From an uncultured Eubacteriales bacterium (GTDB lineage Bacteria > Bacillota > Clostridia > Christensenellales > CAG-917), in NCBI GenBank assembly GCA_900545885.1, contig URAF01000008.1, positions 42,952 through 106,951 of the forward strand: a stretch of 64,000 nt of DNA, written 5' to 3'. The position numbers and the translations under genes are program-made. Position 1 is the stretch's first letter, and each line of letters starts with the position of its first letter. This document shows positions 57,578 to 64,000 of this stretch, one piece after another. The notes below the pieces were generated by a model that had not been told where the DNA came from, did not search any database, and saw only the letters and a program-made list of their open reading frames with translations.

Positions 57578-58978
57578 ATGGTTACCATTTCCAATGCGGA
57601 TAAAGCGTTGAAGACGTTTTATCTCGGAGTACTTGCAGACCAACTCAACGTCGGGGTCAATCCTTTTCTTGCGAAGATAGGTCAGACCAGCGCGGACGTA
57701 TGGGGCAAAGAAGTCAAAAAGCTCGCGCCTTACGGCGTGAACGGCGGTATCGGTTCGGGTGAGGAAACCGACGCACTGCCCGTAAGCGGCGGCAACAACT
57801 ATGCGCAGTTCACTCTCACTCTCAAAAACCTGTACGGCAAAATCGAAATATCCGACAAAGCCGTGCGCGCATCGCAGAACAGCGCGGGCGCGTTCGTCAA
57901 CCTGCTCAACGCCGAAATGGACGGACTGCTCAAAGCCAGCAAATTCAACTTCGGCAGAATGCTTTACGGCGACGGCAGCGGTTTGCTTGCGACAACCGTT
58001 GCAAACACGGGAAGCGGCAACGACACAATCACCGTCGACAGCGTAAAAGCACTTATGGAAGGTATGACGGTTGACGTTTACAACACGTCCGACACAAAAG
58101 ACAATACCGTCAGCGGCGCGCGTATAGTAGCAATAGACCGCGACGCAAAGACCGTCAGATTGAGCGCGGCGGCGTCTTCCAAAATCGGCGCGGGCTACAA
58201 ACTTTACGTGCAGGGCAGCAAAAACAACGAAATCACGGGTCTCGAAGCCGTATTCGGCGACACTCCCACCATTTACGGACTCAACCGTGCCGATTACAGT
58301 TTCCTGAAACCTTACGTCAAAAACGTAAGCGGCAAGGTTACCGCGGGCGCAATGCAGTCCGCAATCGACGTCATCGAAGAGGTTTCGGGCGGCAACGTCA
58401 ACTTCATCGTTTCTTCCTTTGACGTCAGACGTCAGTATGTCGATTTCCTCTCCGAAAACCGCGTCAACATCGACTATATGAACCTCGACGGCGGTTACAA
58501 GGCTTTGTCCTATGCGGGAGTACCTTTCGTTGCAGACCGTTTTGTCGCGGACGGTACTATGTACCTGCTCAATTCCGACGACTTCAAACTCCACCAGCTC
58601 TGCGATTGGAGATGGCTGGAAGGCGAAAGCGGAAGCGTTTTGCATCAGGTTCCTGGCAAGGCGTCTTACAGCGCAACTCTCGTCAAGTACGCAGACCTTC
58701 TCTGCGCGCGTCCGATGGGACAGGCAAAACTCGTGTTCGACGGCAAGGAAAGCTCGGGCGGCGGCGGTACGGAAGGTAAAATTTACACCGTGACTTTCGA
58801 CCCGCAGAACGACAGCGAAATTTTTACCCAGACCGTGCTTGACGGCGGCAAAGTTATAGAACCGCAAAGCCCTGTCAAAGGCGGTTACGTGTTCGACCAT
58901 TGGGCTACCGACGGTGACGAATTCGACTTCGCAACGCCCATACACGGCGACATCACTCTTACGGCGGTGTACGTATAA
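57578..58978 (+). CDS. Major capsid protein with a C-terminal InlB B-repeat domain
   Basis: 466 residues. Residues about 1-390 look like an HK97-fold coat protein of the type seen in P22-like gut phages. Evidence is the opening NADKALKTFYLGVLADQLN, YAQFTLTLKNLYGKIEISDK, the long helix SAGAFVNLLNAEMDGLLKAS, and FIVSSFDVRRQYVDFLSENR. After a flexible SSGGGGT linker, residues 400-466 form one InlB/Listeria-Bacteroides repeat: TFDPQNDSEIFTQTVLDGG, GYVFDHWATDG and ITLTAVYV. This domain would protrude from each capsomer. Start follows AAGGAG, 14 bases after the scaffold stop. Confidence 0.87.
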   Translation: MVTISNADKALKTFYLGVLADQLNVGVNPFLAKIGQTSADVWGKEVKKLAPYGVNGGIGSGEETDALPVSGGNNYAQFTLTLKNLYGKIEISDKAVRASQNSAGAFVNLLNAEMDGLLKASKFNFGRMLYGDGSGLLATTVANTGSGNDTITVDSVKALMEGMTVDVYNTSDTKDNTVSGARIVAIDRDAKTVRLSAAASSKIGAGYKLYVQGSKNNEITGLEAVFGDTPTIYGLNRADYSFLKPYVKNVSGKVTAGAMQSAIDVIEEVSGGNVNFIVSSFDVRRQYVDFLSENRVNIDYMNLDGGYKALSYAGVPFVADRFVADGTMYLLNSDDFKLHQLCDWRWLEGESGSVLHQVPGKASYSATLVKYADLLCARPMGQAKLVFDGKESSGGGGTEGKIYTVTFDPQNDSEIFTQTVLDGGKVIEPQSPVKGGYVFDHWATDGDEFDFATPIHGDITLTAVYV

Positions 58979-58986
58979 CGTTCGGT

Positions 58987-59310
58987 ATGGAAGAACTGAT
59001 TAAAATCGAGAACGACCTTTTCGACATTGCGGGAAGGTTGCGCGAAGTGGACGAGCGATACGAACTGTTTTTCAACGCCAAGGAAAAGCGGTTCGAAGTC
59101 CGTACGGGAGGGGTACTGCAAGTTGCGGTACCCTTCGACCGTCTGGACGCGCGCACGGTGGAACACGTCCGCAAAACGCGCATCGAAAACTCGGTGGCGC
59201 TGCTTGACGAAATCGACCGCGCAAACCGAGCCGCCGAAATACGCGCCGCCCGCGAACTTGCGGACAAAGCGTGTGAAGCGGCGGAAAACAAGGAGGCATT
59301 ATGCAGGTAA
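58987..59310 (+). CDS. Small helical protein of the capsid cassette
   Basis: 107 residues, mostly helical and charged, with ELIKIENDLFDIAGRLREVD at the start and an Ala/Glu/Arg-rich helix at the end. No family recognised. It lies eight bases after the capsid gene and overlaps the next by ten bases, so it belongs to the operon. It may be a capsid accessory protein. Confidence 0.7.
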   Translation: MEELIKIENDLFDIAGRLREVDERYELFFNAKEKRFEVRTGGVLQVAVPFDRLDARTVEHVRKTRIENSVALLDEIDRANRAAEIRAARELADKACEAAENKEALCR

Positions 59311-59846
59311 AGGAAGTGGTTGCCGAGTGCCTTATAAAACTCGGCAAGGAAAACTTCGTTTCCAAAGAGGAATATACCGACGAAGAAAACGCGATTGCCG
59401 AAAGACTGGTTGCGGCGCTTAACATCGCGTACCGAGAAGCCGTTACGGAATATCTGCCGCTCGTCAAAGAAGAGGAAGTTGCGGTGTCGGACGGAACAAT
59501 CGACGTTTCGGCGCTCACGGAAAGAATAATCTATCCCGTGTCGCTTGTGGCAGGCGGAGCAAAATATCCGCTTTGCGTTCAGCCCGACAGACTTCTTGCG
59601 GACTACAAAGGCAAAGCCGTGCTGAAATACGCATATCTGCCCGCGGAGTACGCACTCGGCGACACAATCGACGATATGCGCATAACTCCGTCCGTACTTG
59701 CAGACGGAACGCTTGCGGAATACTGTTTTCAGGACAAGGTGTTCGACCTTGCAAAATCCTACGACACGGATTTCCGTTCCGCGTTGGGGTTGCTCCGATA
59801 CAAGGGCAGAGCAATGCGGTTGAAGACGGGGAGGTGGCGCGCGTGA
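59301..59846 (+). CDS. Probable head-completion/connector protein
   Basis: 181 residues. Helical start VKEVVAECLIKLGKENFVS and NIAYREAVTEYLPLVKEEEV, then a beta-rich centre, like phage head-tail adaptor proteins of the P22 gp4 or HK97 gp6 type. No firm motif is visible; the call rests on size, predicted secondary structure and position just behind the capsid. Start follows AAGGAGG. The stop overlaps the start of the next gene (GTGA). Confidence 0.55.
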   Translation: MQVKEVVAECLIKLGKENFVSKEEYTDEENAIAERLVAALNIAYREAVTEYLPLVKEEEVAVSDGTIDVSALTERIIYPVSLVAGGAKYPLCVQPDRLLADYKGKAVLKYAYLPAEYALGDTIDDMRITPSVLADGTLAEYCFQDKVFDLAKSYDTDFRSALGLLRYKGRAMRLKTGRWRA

Positions 59847-61282
59847 ACAACGTTAAGGTTTCGACCAGACGTCTGTCGGTCGGGTTCAAGGGTATCCGCA
59901 CACGCGCCGACCAGAACTCGCTCGGATGGGAGTATTCTCCCGAAACGTACAATTTCGCATACGAGGACGGAGCGCTTACGGGCGGGCTGGGCATAGACGC
60001 CGCACGCGGATTTTTCGCGGCGGGGGAAGACGCCCGTTGGGAATATCCTCATCTTCCCGAAGGCGTCTATGTCAGCGGAATGTTCGTGTATCAGCGGCGC
60101 AGTATGGGACAGTACGACGACAGACTTGTCGTGCACACGACCAAAGGCGAACTGTACTATATTGGCATTTTCAAATTTCAGGACGTGTGGCACAAAATCG
60201 AGGACTGCACAATCAACGGCACGGCAACGGCGATAAGTTACAACTACGACGGAAAGGACGTGTTGTTAATCAGTTCACCCGAAAGCCCGCTTTGCATAAT
60301 CGACGACGCGACGGTCAAACAGGTTACAAACGCCCCGCGGCTGTCCTCGCTTGCGGTGCACTACGAAAGGGTGTACGGAACGTACAACGGAACCCGCAAC
60401 GAGGTATGGTTTTCGGACGACTTCAACCCCGAAAACTGGAACGTAAGTTCGGAAGAAGGCGGCTATATTACCTTTGCCGACGAGTGCGGCGAATGCCTTG
60501 CGGTGGTGTCATTTCTCAACTATCTTTACATCTTCCGCGAACGCGGGATATTCCGCCTTACGGCATACGGCGACCAACAGGAGTTTTCGCTGAAAAAGCT
60601 GTTTATCGGCGCGGGTTATATCTATAAAAACACGATTGCGTTATGTGGCGACAGAATTATGTTTCTTGCAGATGACGGTATGCACGTGTTCGACGGCTAC
60701 GACGTGAGCGACGCGGTGCCCGAACTTCCCGAACTTATGTTCAAGCGTTATTGCAGGGGAGCGTACCACGACAACCACTATTATCTTGCGTGTTTTTCGC
60801 TCATTCCCGAACTGTCCCCGTCCGGTATGCGCAACGACCTTCTGGTGCGCTACGACCTGCGTGACGGGTCTATGGAAATGCTTGCGGGTTACGACGTCGT
60901 CGTGCTCGGCGTATGCAACGTTCACCACGCGTCGGATTTGCTCATTGCGACGGCGGATACCGTTTACGGCAACAGAATAGGTTCGCTCTCAGACAGCGGC
61001 AAAGTGTACGGAACACCTACGCGCAAGGTTTACAAATCGCCGTACGGCGACCTCGGAAGCGGCGGGTTCAAAACCGTTCGTAGTATAGACGTGACAACGG
61101 AGTCCGACGTGGATATAGTCGTCGTTACGGACGGGAAAAGGCACACCTTCCGCGTTAAGGGGTCAGGTTTGCCGCAGACCGTTTTCGTGGGAAAAAGCGG
61201 CCGCAAAATCGCGGTCGAACTGCACTCCGAACAGGCGGAATGCAAAATATCGCCGCTCGTTTTGAAAGTAGATTTTATGTGA
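59843..61282 (+). CDS. Beta-propeller-like structural protein
   Basis: 479 residues from GTG 59843 (overlap with the upstream stop; GAGG upstream). The frame is open to 59573, but that extension overlaps the connector gene and is unlike the rest. It is beta-rich with repeating blade-like motifs such as DDRLVVHTTKGELYYIG, YNYDGKDVLLISSPESPL, DRIMFLADDGMHVFDGYD and SDLLIATADTVYG. It resembles P22 gp10-like stabilisation proteins or tail-tube caps. It probably closes the portal vertex; no tail protein is recognised after it. Confidence 0.6.
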   Translation: MNNVKVSTRRLSVGFKGIRTRADQNSLGWEYSPETYNFAYEDGALTGGLGIDAARGFFAAGEDARWEYPHLPEGVYVSGMFVYQRRSMGQYDDRLVVHTTKGELYYIGIFKFQDVWHKIEDCTINGTATAISYNYDGKDVLLISSPESPLCIIDDATVKQVTNAPRLSSLAVHYERVYGTYNGTRNEVWFSDDFNPENWNVSSEEGGYITFADECGECLAVVSFLNYLYIFRERGIFRLTAYGDQQEFSLKKLFIGAGYIYKNTIALCGDRIMFLADDGMHVFDGYDVSDAVPELPELMFKRYCRGAYHDNHYYLACFSLIPELSPSGMRNDLLVRYDLRDGSMEMLAGYDVVVLGVCNVHHASDLLIATADTVYGNRIGSLSDSGKVYGTPTRKVYKSPYGDLGSGGFKTVRSIDVTTESDVDIVVVTDGKRHTFRVKGSGLPQTVFVGKSGRKIAVELHSEQAECKISPLVLKVDFM

Positions 61283-61289
61283 GGTGCTT

Positions 61290-61391
61290 ATGAATATCAA
61301 CGAAATTATGTCTTCGATCGAAGAACTTACGTTGCGCGTTATGACGCTCGAAAAAAAGGTAGCCGCTCTTGAAAGCGCGCCCAAGGTTTAG
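61290..61391 (+). CDS. 33-residue coiled-coil peptide
   Basis: The short frame NINEIMSSIEELTLRVMTLE followed by KKVAALESAPKV has a heptad pattern with Ile/Leu/Met at a and d. Start ATG 61290 is preceded by GAGGTG and the stop is nine bases before the next start, which itself has GGAGG. It fits the operon. Whether it acts as a trimerisation zipper is inference. Confidence 0.6.
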   Translation: MNINEIMSSIEELTLRVMTLEKKVAALESAPKV

Positions 61392-61400
61392 GAGGTGGTT

Positions 61401-62426
61401 ATGGCATCGTTCTGGGACGAATTCAAGGACTTGTTCAAAACCCAATCGCAGAAAGATGAAGAGCGCAGACAGCAGATTAAGGACGCCGTCGAAGCCGAAA
61501 AATCTCTTACCGAACAGCTTGCCGCGCTTGATAAGGAATATCGCGAAAGTCTGCCCGAAGAGGAACTTCCCGACCTGGATAAACTGTTTCCCGAAGACTC
61601 GGGACTTGAAAAGATAGAGTACACGCCCGCCACGGACAAAGAGTTGTCCGACAGAGCGCAGGCGGAGATAGACTACGCGCGTACGGAAGAAAAAAACGAC
61701 CTGACGTCGAAGTACGACGACGCGGTCAAAAGTCTGACAGAACAGTCGGATAAGGCGGGCGAAACAATGCGCGAGAGTTACAAGAAACTGAGCGACGTTT
61801 ATACCGACCTCAAAAAGCAGGCGGAAAACGACGCGTTGAAACGCGGCATTGCAAGAAGCAGTATAGCTACGTCCAGACAGTCTGACCTTGACACCGCGCG
61901 TTCGCAGTCGGAAAAGGAAGTCAAAGAGGTTTACGACGCCGAGATAACCGCAATCAACGGAGAAATAGCCGCCTTGCAGAACGAGCAGGAAACGGCGTTT
62001 GAAGAACTCGACCTGAAATATGCGGCGGAACTCGAAGACAGAATTGCCGAGCTCAAAGAAGAGCGCGACAAAACCGTCGAGAAGTACAACAAGTACAACA
62101 ATTCGGTTGCGGAAAAGGACAGAGAGTACGCGATACAGCGCGAAAAGGATATTGCAGAGTATCTGGAAAACCGCGAAAAAGAGCGTCTCGAAAAAGAGGA
62201 AGAACAGCGCGAATACGAAAGCAAGTACGGCTACAGCGGAGAAAAACTTGAAAACTATTCGAAACGTTACGACCTTGCGCTTGACTTTTACACGTCGCTT
62301 TCGCCCGACATTGCGGCGGCTGCGCTCGACGCGTCGCCGAGTATGCGTTATTACCTCGGCAACTATTACGACAAACTGATGTCCGTACTCAAAAACAAAG
62401 AAAGTTCGAGCAAAGTTTATTTCTGA
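61401..62426 (+). CDS. Long coiled-coil protein ending the capsid cassette
   Basis: 341 residues, almost entirely helical and rich in Glu, Lys, Asp and Arg. Long heptad stretches run about 60-270 (such as LKKQAENDALKRGIARSSI and EITAINGEIAALQNEQET). A folded-looking tail (about 280-341) contains LALDFYTSLSPDIAAAAL and YYLGNYYDKLMSVL. Start ATG 61401 is preceded by GGAGGT; a GTG two codons earlier is possible. It may be a needle/ejection protein or an internal capsid protein. No enzyme motif seen. Confidence 0.65.
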   Translation: MASFWDEFKDLFKTQSQKDEERRQQIKDAVEAEKSLTEQLAALDKEYRESLPEEELPDLDKLFPEDSGLEKIEYTPATDKELSDRAQAEIDYARTEEKNDLTSKYDDAVKSLTEQSDKAGETMRESYKKLSDVYTDLKKQAENDALKRGIARSSIATSRQSDLDTARSQSEKEVKEVYDAEITAINGEIAALQNEQETAFEELDLKYAAELEDRIAELKEERDKTVEKYNKYNNSVAEKDREYAIQREKDIAEYLENREKERLEKEEEQREYESKYGYSGEKLENYSKRYDLALDFYTSLSPDIAAAALDASPSMRYYLGNYYDKLMSVLKNKESSSKVYF

Positions 62427-62472
62427 TTGCAGTTGTGAGTTTCGTAAACGAACGGAAGTCGCTGAATGCGGC

Positions 62473-62536
62473 AGTCGGCAAATGTAATGGTCGGCAAATG
62501 TAACAGTCGGTGAACGCGACACAGTCGGGAGTGCGA
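62473..62536. repeat. Imperfect tandem repeats just past the capsid cassette
   Basis: Units beginning TCGGCAAATGTAA (at about 62475 and 62491), then diverging copies TCGGTGAACGCGAC and TCGGGAGTGCG. They have a spacing of 16-20 bases. They start about 50 bases after the last cassette stop. Confidence 0.7.
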
Positions 62537-62617
62537 TATTCTGGAGTGCGGCACAAACGCGAAAGCAGGAGTATAAAAGCCGTCGTCGGCAGTCCCGACC
62601 GACAAAACCGACAAAGG

Positions 62618-62648
62618 AAAAAGCGGCAGTCTGTCTGCCGCTTTTTTG
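62618..62648 (+). terminator. Terminator downstream of the capsid cassette
   Basis: Stem AAAAGCGGCAG / CTGCCGCTTTT with TCTGT loop and a run of six T. Confidence 0.9.
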
Positions 62649-62670
62649 TTAGAGAAGATTATGTTGTAAG

Positions 62671-62748
62671 GAGAGTTTCTTCGCTAACAGGGGAGGGTTG
62701 GCTTTCGCCATAGGGGAGGGTTGTTTGCACTTTCGTGCTAAGGGAGGA
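62671..62748. repeat. Tandem mini-hairpin repeats
   Basis: On the minus strand the sequence alternates CCCTCCCC-type spacers with tiny hairpins closed by GAAA: GCAC-GAAA-GTGC, GGC-GAAA-GCC, and a degenerate third one. Units are about 23-27 bases. No gene lies in 62427..62936 apart from these elements. Confidence 0.7.
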
Positions 62749-62881
62749 TATATCTTGAAGAACAATTTTCTTGCTCTTGCAAGGTGATTATCGCCCCCGT
62801 GTCTTAAAATAACATTGAAAATGCAAAATTTTTTCTTCATATTTCTTTAATGTTCGCCGAAAATATGCATACACTTGTCGG

Positions 62882-62910
62882 TTGACCGATTTTTGGTTTT
62901 ATGGTATAAT
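62882..62910 (+). promoter_or_regulatory. Promoter of the ECF S component gene
   Basis: TTGACC (62882..62887), 17-base spacer, TATAAT (62905..62910). Confidence 0.82.
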
Positions 62911-62936
62911 CGCCAAAACGCAAAAGGAGAAGCGGT

Positions 62937-63659
62937 TTGAAAAGGACGAGAAGGATAGCTTTGCTGGCAATTTTGCTGGCACTCATCGTGGTTTTGAGCT
63001 TCATACCCATTCAGGTCAGCGCGGCGACGCTTGCGCTTACCCTTCTTCCCGTGCTCGTCATCGCTCTTACGCAGGATTTCGTCACCGCTTTGCTCGGCGG
63101 ATTGATTATGGGCGTAACATCGCTTGTCATGGCGTACACCGTCGGCGCGGCAACGCCCACCGCACCGCTTTTCCAAAATCCGCTCGTGTCCATACTTCCG
63201 CGACTTTTCGTTCCCGTGGCGGCTTATGTCGTGATGCACGGACTTCGCGCTATTGCCGTAAAGATACTCGGCAAAACGCATCCCGACACCCCCGTTTCAA
63301 AACCCGTTCAATGGGCTTTCGATGCCGTTGCCAGTCTTTCGGCAGTCATAACCAACACGGGGCTTGTGCTCGGCATGATCTGGTTGCTTTACGGCGGTAA
63401 AAGCGTGGGAAACACGCTCATTTCGCCCGAGTTTATGACGGCTATGATTTCCATAAATTTCGTCATCGAAATCATAGTATTTCCGCTCATCGCCCCGCCC
63501 GTGGTGTTTGCAGTCAGAAAGCAAGGCGGTGCCGCAATTCCCAAAAACAAACGCGATAAAAACGGTGCGGCAGTTTGCGATTGCGAGGAATTTCACCGTG
63601 AGCCCGACTTCGATGACAAGGACAAAAACACGGATAACGGACAATCCCGCGAAGAATAA
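62937..63659 (+). CDS. ECF transporter S component-like membrane protein
   Basis: 240 residues starting at TTG 62937 with AAAGGAG eight bases upstream. Five to six membrane segments: N-terminal RRIALLAILLALIVVLSFIP, a Gly/Ala-rich segment ALLGGLIMGVTSLVMAYTVG and ISINFVIEIIVFPLIAPPVV. These are like folate/pantothenate-type S components, which capture a vitamin for an ECF ATPase module. A hydrophilic acidic tail of about 45 residues, including CDCEEF, follows and would lie inside. The vitamin is not predictable. It is the first chromosomal gene beyond the capsid cassette. Confidence 0.75.
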   Translation: MKRTRRIALLAILLALIVVLSFIPIQVSAATLALTLLPVLVIALTQDFVTALLGGLIMGVTSLVMAYTVGAATPTAPLFQNPLVSILPRLFVPVAAYVVMHGLRAIAVKILGKTHPDTPVSKPVQWAFDAVASLSAVITNTGLVLGMIWLLYGGKSVGNTLISPEFMTAMISINFVIEIIVFPLIAPPVVFAVRKQGGAAIPKNKRDKNGAAVCDCEEFHREPDFDDKDKNTDNGQSREE

Positions 63660-63701
63660 AGAACATTCCTTTCGGGAAAGAGAAATTTGTCATTAATTCG
63701 A

Positions 63702-63730
63702 TTGACAAACCCCCTTTGAAAACATATAAT
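63702..63730 (+). promoter_or_regulatory. Strong promoter upstream of the tRNA-Thr pair
   Basis: TTGACA (63702..63707), 17-base spacer, TATAAT (63725..63730), the perfect consensus expected for stable RNA. Transcription would run through the partial tRNA copy before the intact one. Confidence 0.88.
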
Positions 63731-63796
63731 CAAATAGCATCGCAAAAGCGGTGTCGCATATTTGCGCCTGTCATGGTGCAGACATCTTGCAATAAT

Positions 63797-63842
63797 GCTG
63801 CTATGGCTCAGCAGGTAGAGCACATCCTTGGTAAGGATGAGG
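63797..63842 (+). pseudogene. Partial tRNA-Thr: 5' half duplicate lacking variable and T arms
   Basis: 46 bases identical to the first part of the intact tRNA-Thr at 63911, through acceptor 5' strand, D arm and anticodon arm with GGT. The match extends 15 bases upstream (one mismatch), so the duplicated block is 63782..63842 and 63896..63956. After the anticodon stem it changes to an unrelated stretch containing the hairpin arms AAGGTG and CACCTT, then TGTGACCTC. It cannot form the acceptor stem. Confidence 0.9.
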
Positions 63843-63910
63843 CTGAAAGGTGAACGCTACGCGAGCTTCGCTACACCTTGTGACCTCCTGAACACACATC
63901 TTGCGATAAT

Positions 63911-63986
63911 GCTGCTATGGCTCAGCAGGTAGAGCACATCCTTGGTAAGGATGAGGTCACCGGTTCAAATCCGGTTAGCAGCTCCA
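63911..63986 (+). tRNA. tRNA-Thr (anticodon GGT)
   Basis: 76 bases with encoded CCA. Acceptor GCTGCTA / TAGCAGC; anticodon stem CATCC/GGATG around TTGGTAA, anticodon GGT; T arm ACCGG/CCGGT with TTCAAAT. Complete and standard. Confidence 0.97.
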
Positions 63987-64000
63987 CAAACCCACTCATC

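Larger units (their letters stand above)
53096..62426 (+). mobile_element. Viral head-assembly cassette without recognisable tail, lysis or integration genes
   Basis: Ten plus-strand genes, almost all overlapping or less than 20 bases apart. They encode terminase, portal, scaffold, capsid, connector and three further structural-looking proteins. Flanks on both sides are ordinary chromosomal genes: a membrane protein on the left, and ECF S and tRNA-Thr on the right. Codon choice looks like that of the host genes by eye (no measurement). All frames are intact. No integrase, repressor, holin, endolysin, tail or replication gene was recognised. Direct repeats marking ends (att sites) were not found, though 16-18 bp repeats lie just past the right end. 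Confidence 0.75.

Noticed and set aside
53096..62426. Ordinary intact prophage
   Set aside because: An intact prophage would need integrase, repressor, tail and lysis functions; none was recognised within the 9.3 kb or its flanks in the window.

Overview
The window reads as a chromosomal contig from an anaerobic, spore-lineage member of the Bacillota, most likely an uncultured gut clostridium. Support comes from spoVT-spoVB-mazG in Bacillus order, a Prp protease gene between rplU and rpmA with a matching L27 extension, a DnaD/DnaI-type helicase-loading pair, a ferredoxin-linked 2-oxoacid oxidoreductase, a GPH sugar symporter and GH2 glycosidase, and Ig-like (Big2) and InlB B-repeat domains typical of gut Bacillota. 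TGA is used as a stop, so the code is standard. No rRNA, IS transposase, integrase or CRISPR array was seen. The taxonomic placement is inference.

Layout. 1-3 kb: end of a nucleoside/sugar ABC importer operon. 3-7.4 kb: a GPH symporter and two small membrane proteins, interspersed with minus-strand tRNA-Ala(GGC) and tRNA-Val(GAC). Each of these tRNAs is followed by a copy of the same ~158 bp repeat. 7.4-13.5 kb: ArsR and MarR regulators, a BaiN-type flavoprotein, a membrane M28 peptidase and the dnaI-dnaD pair. 13.8-20.1 kb: queT-like transporter, flavin reductase, spoVT-spoVB-mazG-dusB, trmL. 20.8-24.6 kb: lower glycolysis (pgk, tpiA, gpmI). 24.9-27 kb: cation/proton antiporter and an unknown membrane protein. 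27.2-35.2 kb: an ABC exporter followed by two large paralogous membrane-anchored Big2/beta-helix proteins. 35.4-40.4 kb: patatin, polA, coaE, SDR and tRNA-Leu(CAG). 41.7-46.8 kb: rplU-prp-rpmA, ogg, an NYN-domain protein and a four-subunit 2-oxoacid:ferredoxin oxidoreductase. 46.9-52.9 kb, mostly minus strand: GH2, thyA, folA, two unknown membrane proteins, yfcE and a secreted/membrane protein with an Arg/Asp/Tyr-rich tail.

53.1-62.4 kb is a compact, uninterrupted viral head-assembly cassette: large terminase, a possible small terminase, P22-like portal, scaffold, major capsid protein with an InlB-type domain fused at its C-terminus, connector, a propeller-like protein, a 33-aa coiled-coil peptide and a long coiled-coil protein. 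It has no recognisable integrase, repressor, replication, tail-fibre or lysis gene in the window. Every frame is intact and most genes overlap or abut, so it looks maintained rather than decayed. It is the strongest candidate for an undescribed element, such as a domesticated capsid, a gene-transfer-agent-like particle or a minimal satellite. The window ends with an ECF S component and a tRNA-Thr(GGT) preceded by a tandem copy of its own 5' half.

The other standout is the exporter plus twin Big2/beta-helix locus, which looks like a dedicated surface system. Several intergenic regions carry tRNA-derived fragments and paired repeats. Two or three genes have a -10 box exactly six bases before the start codon and no ribosome binding site, which suggests leaderless mRNAs.
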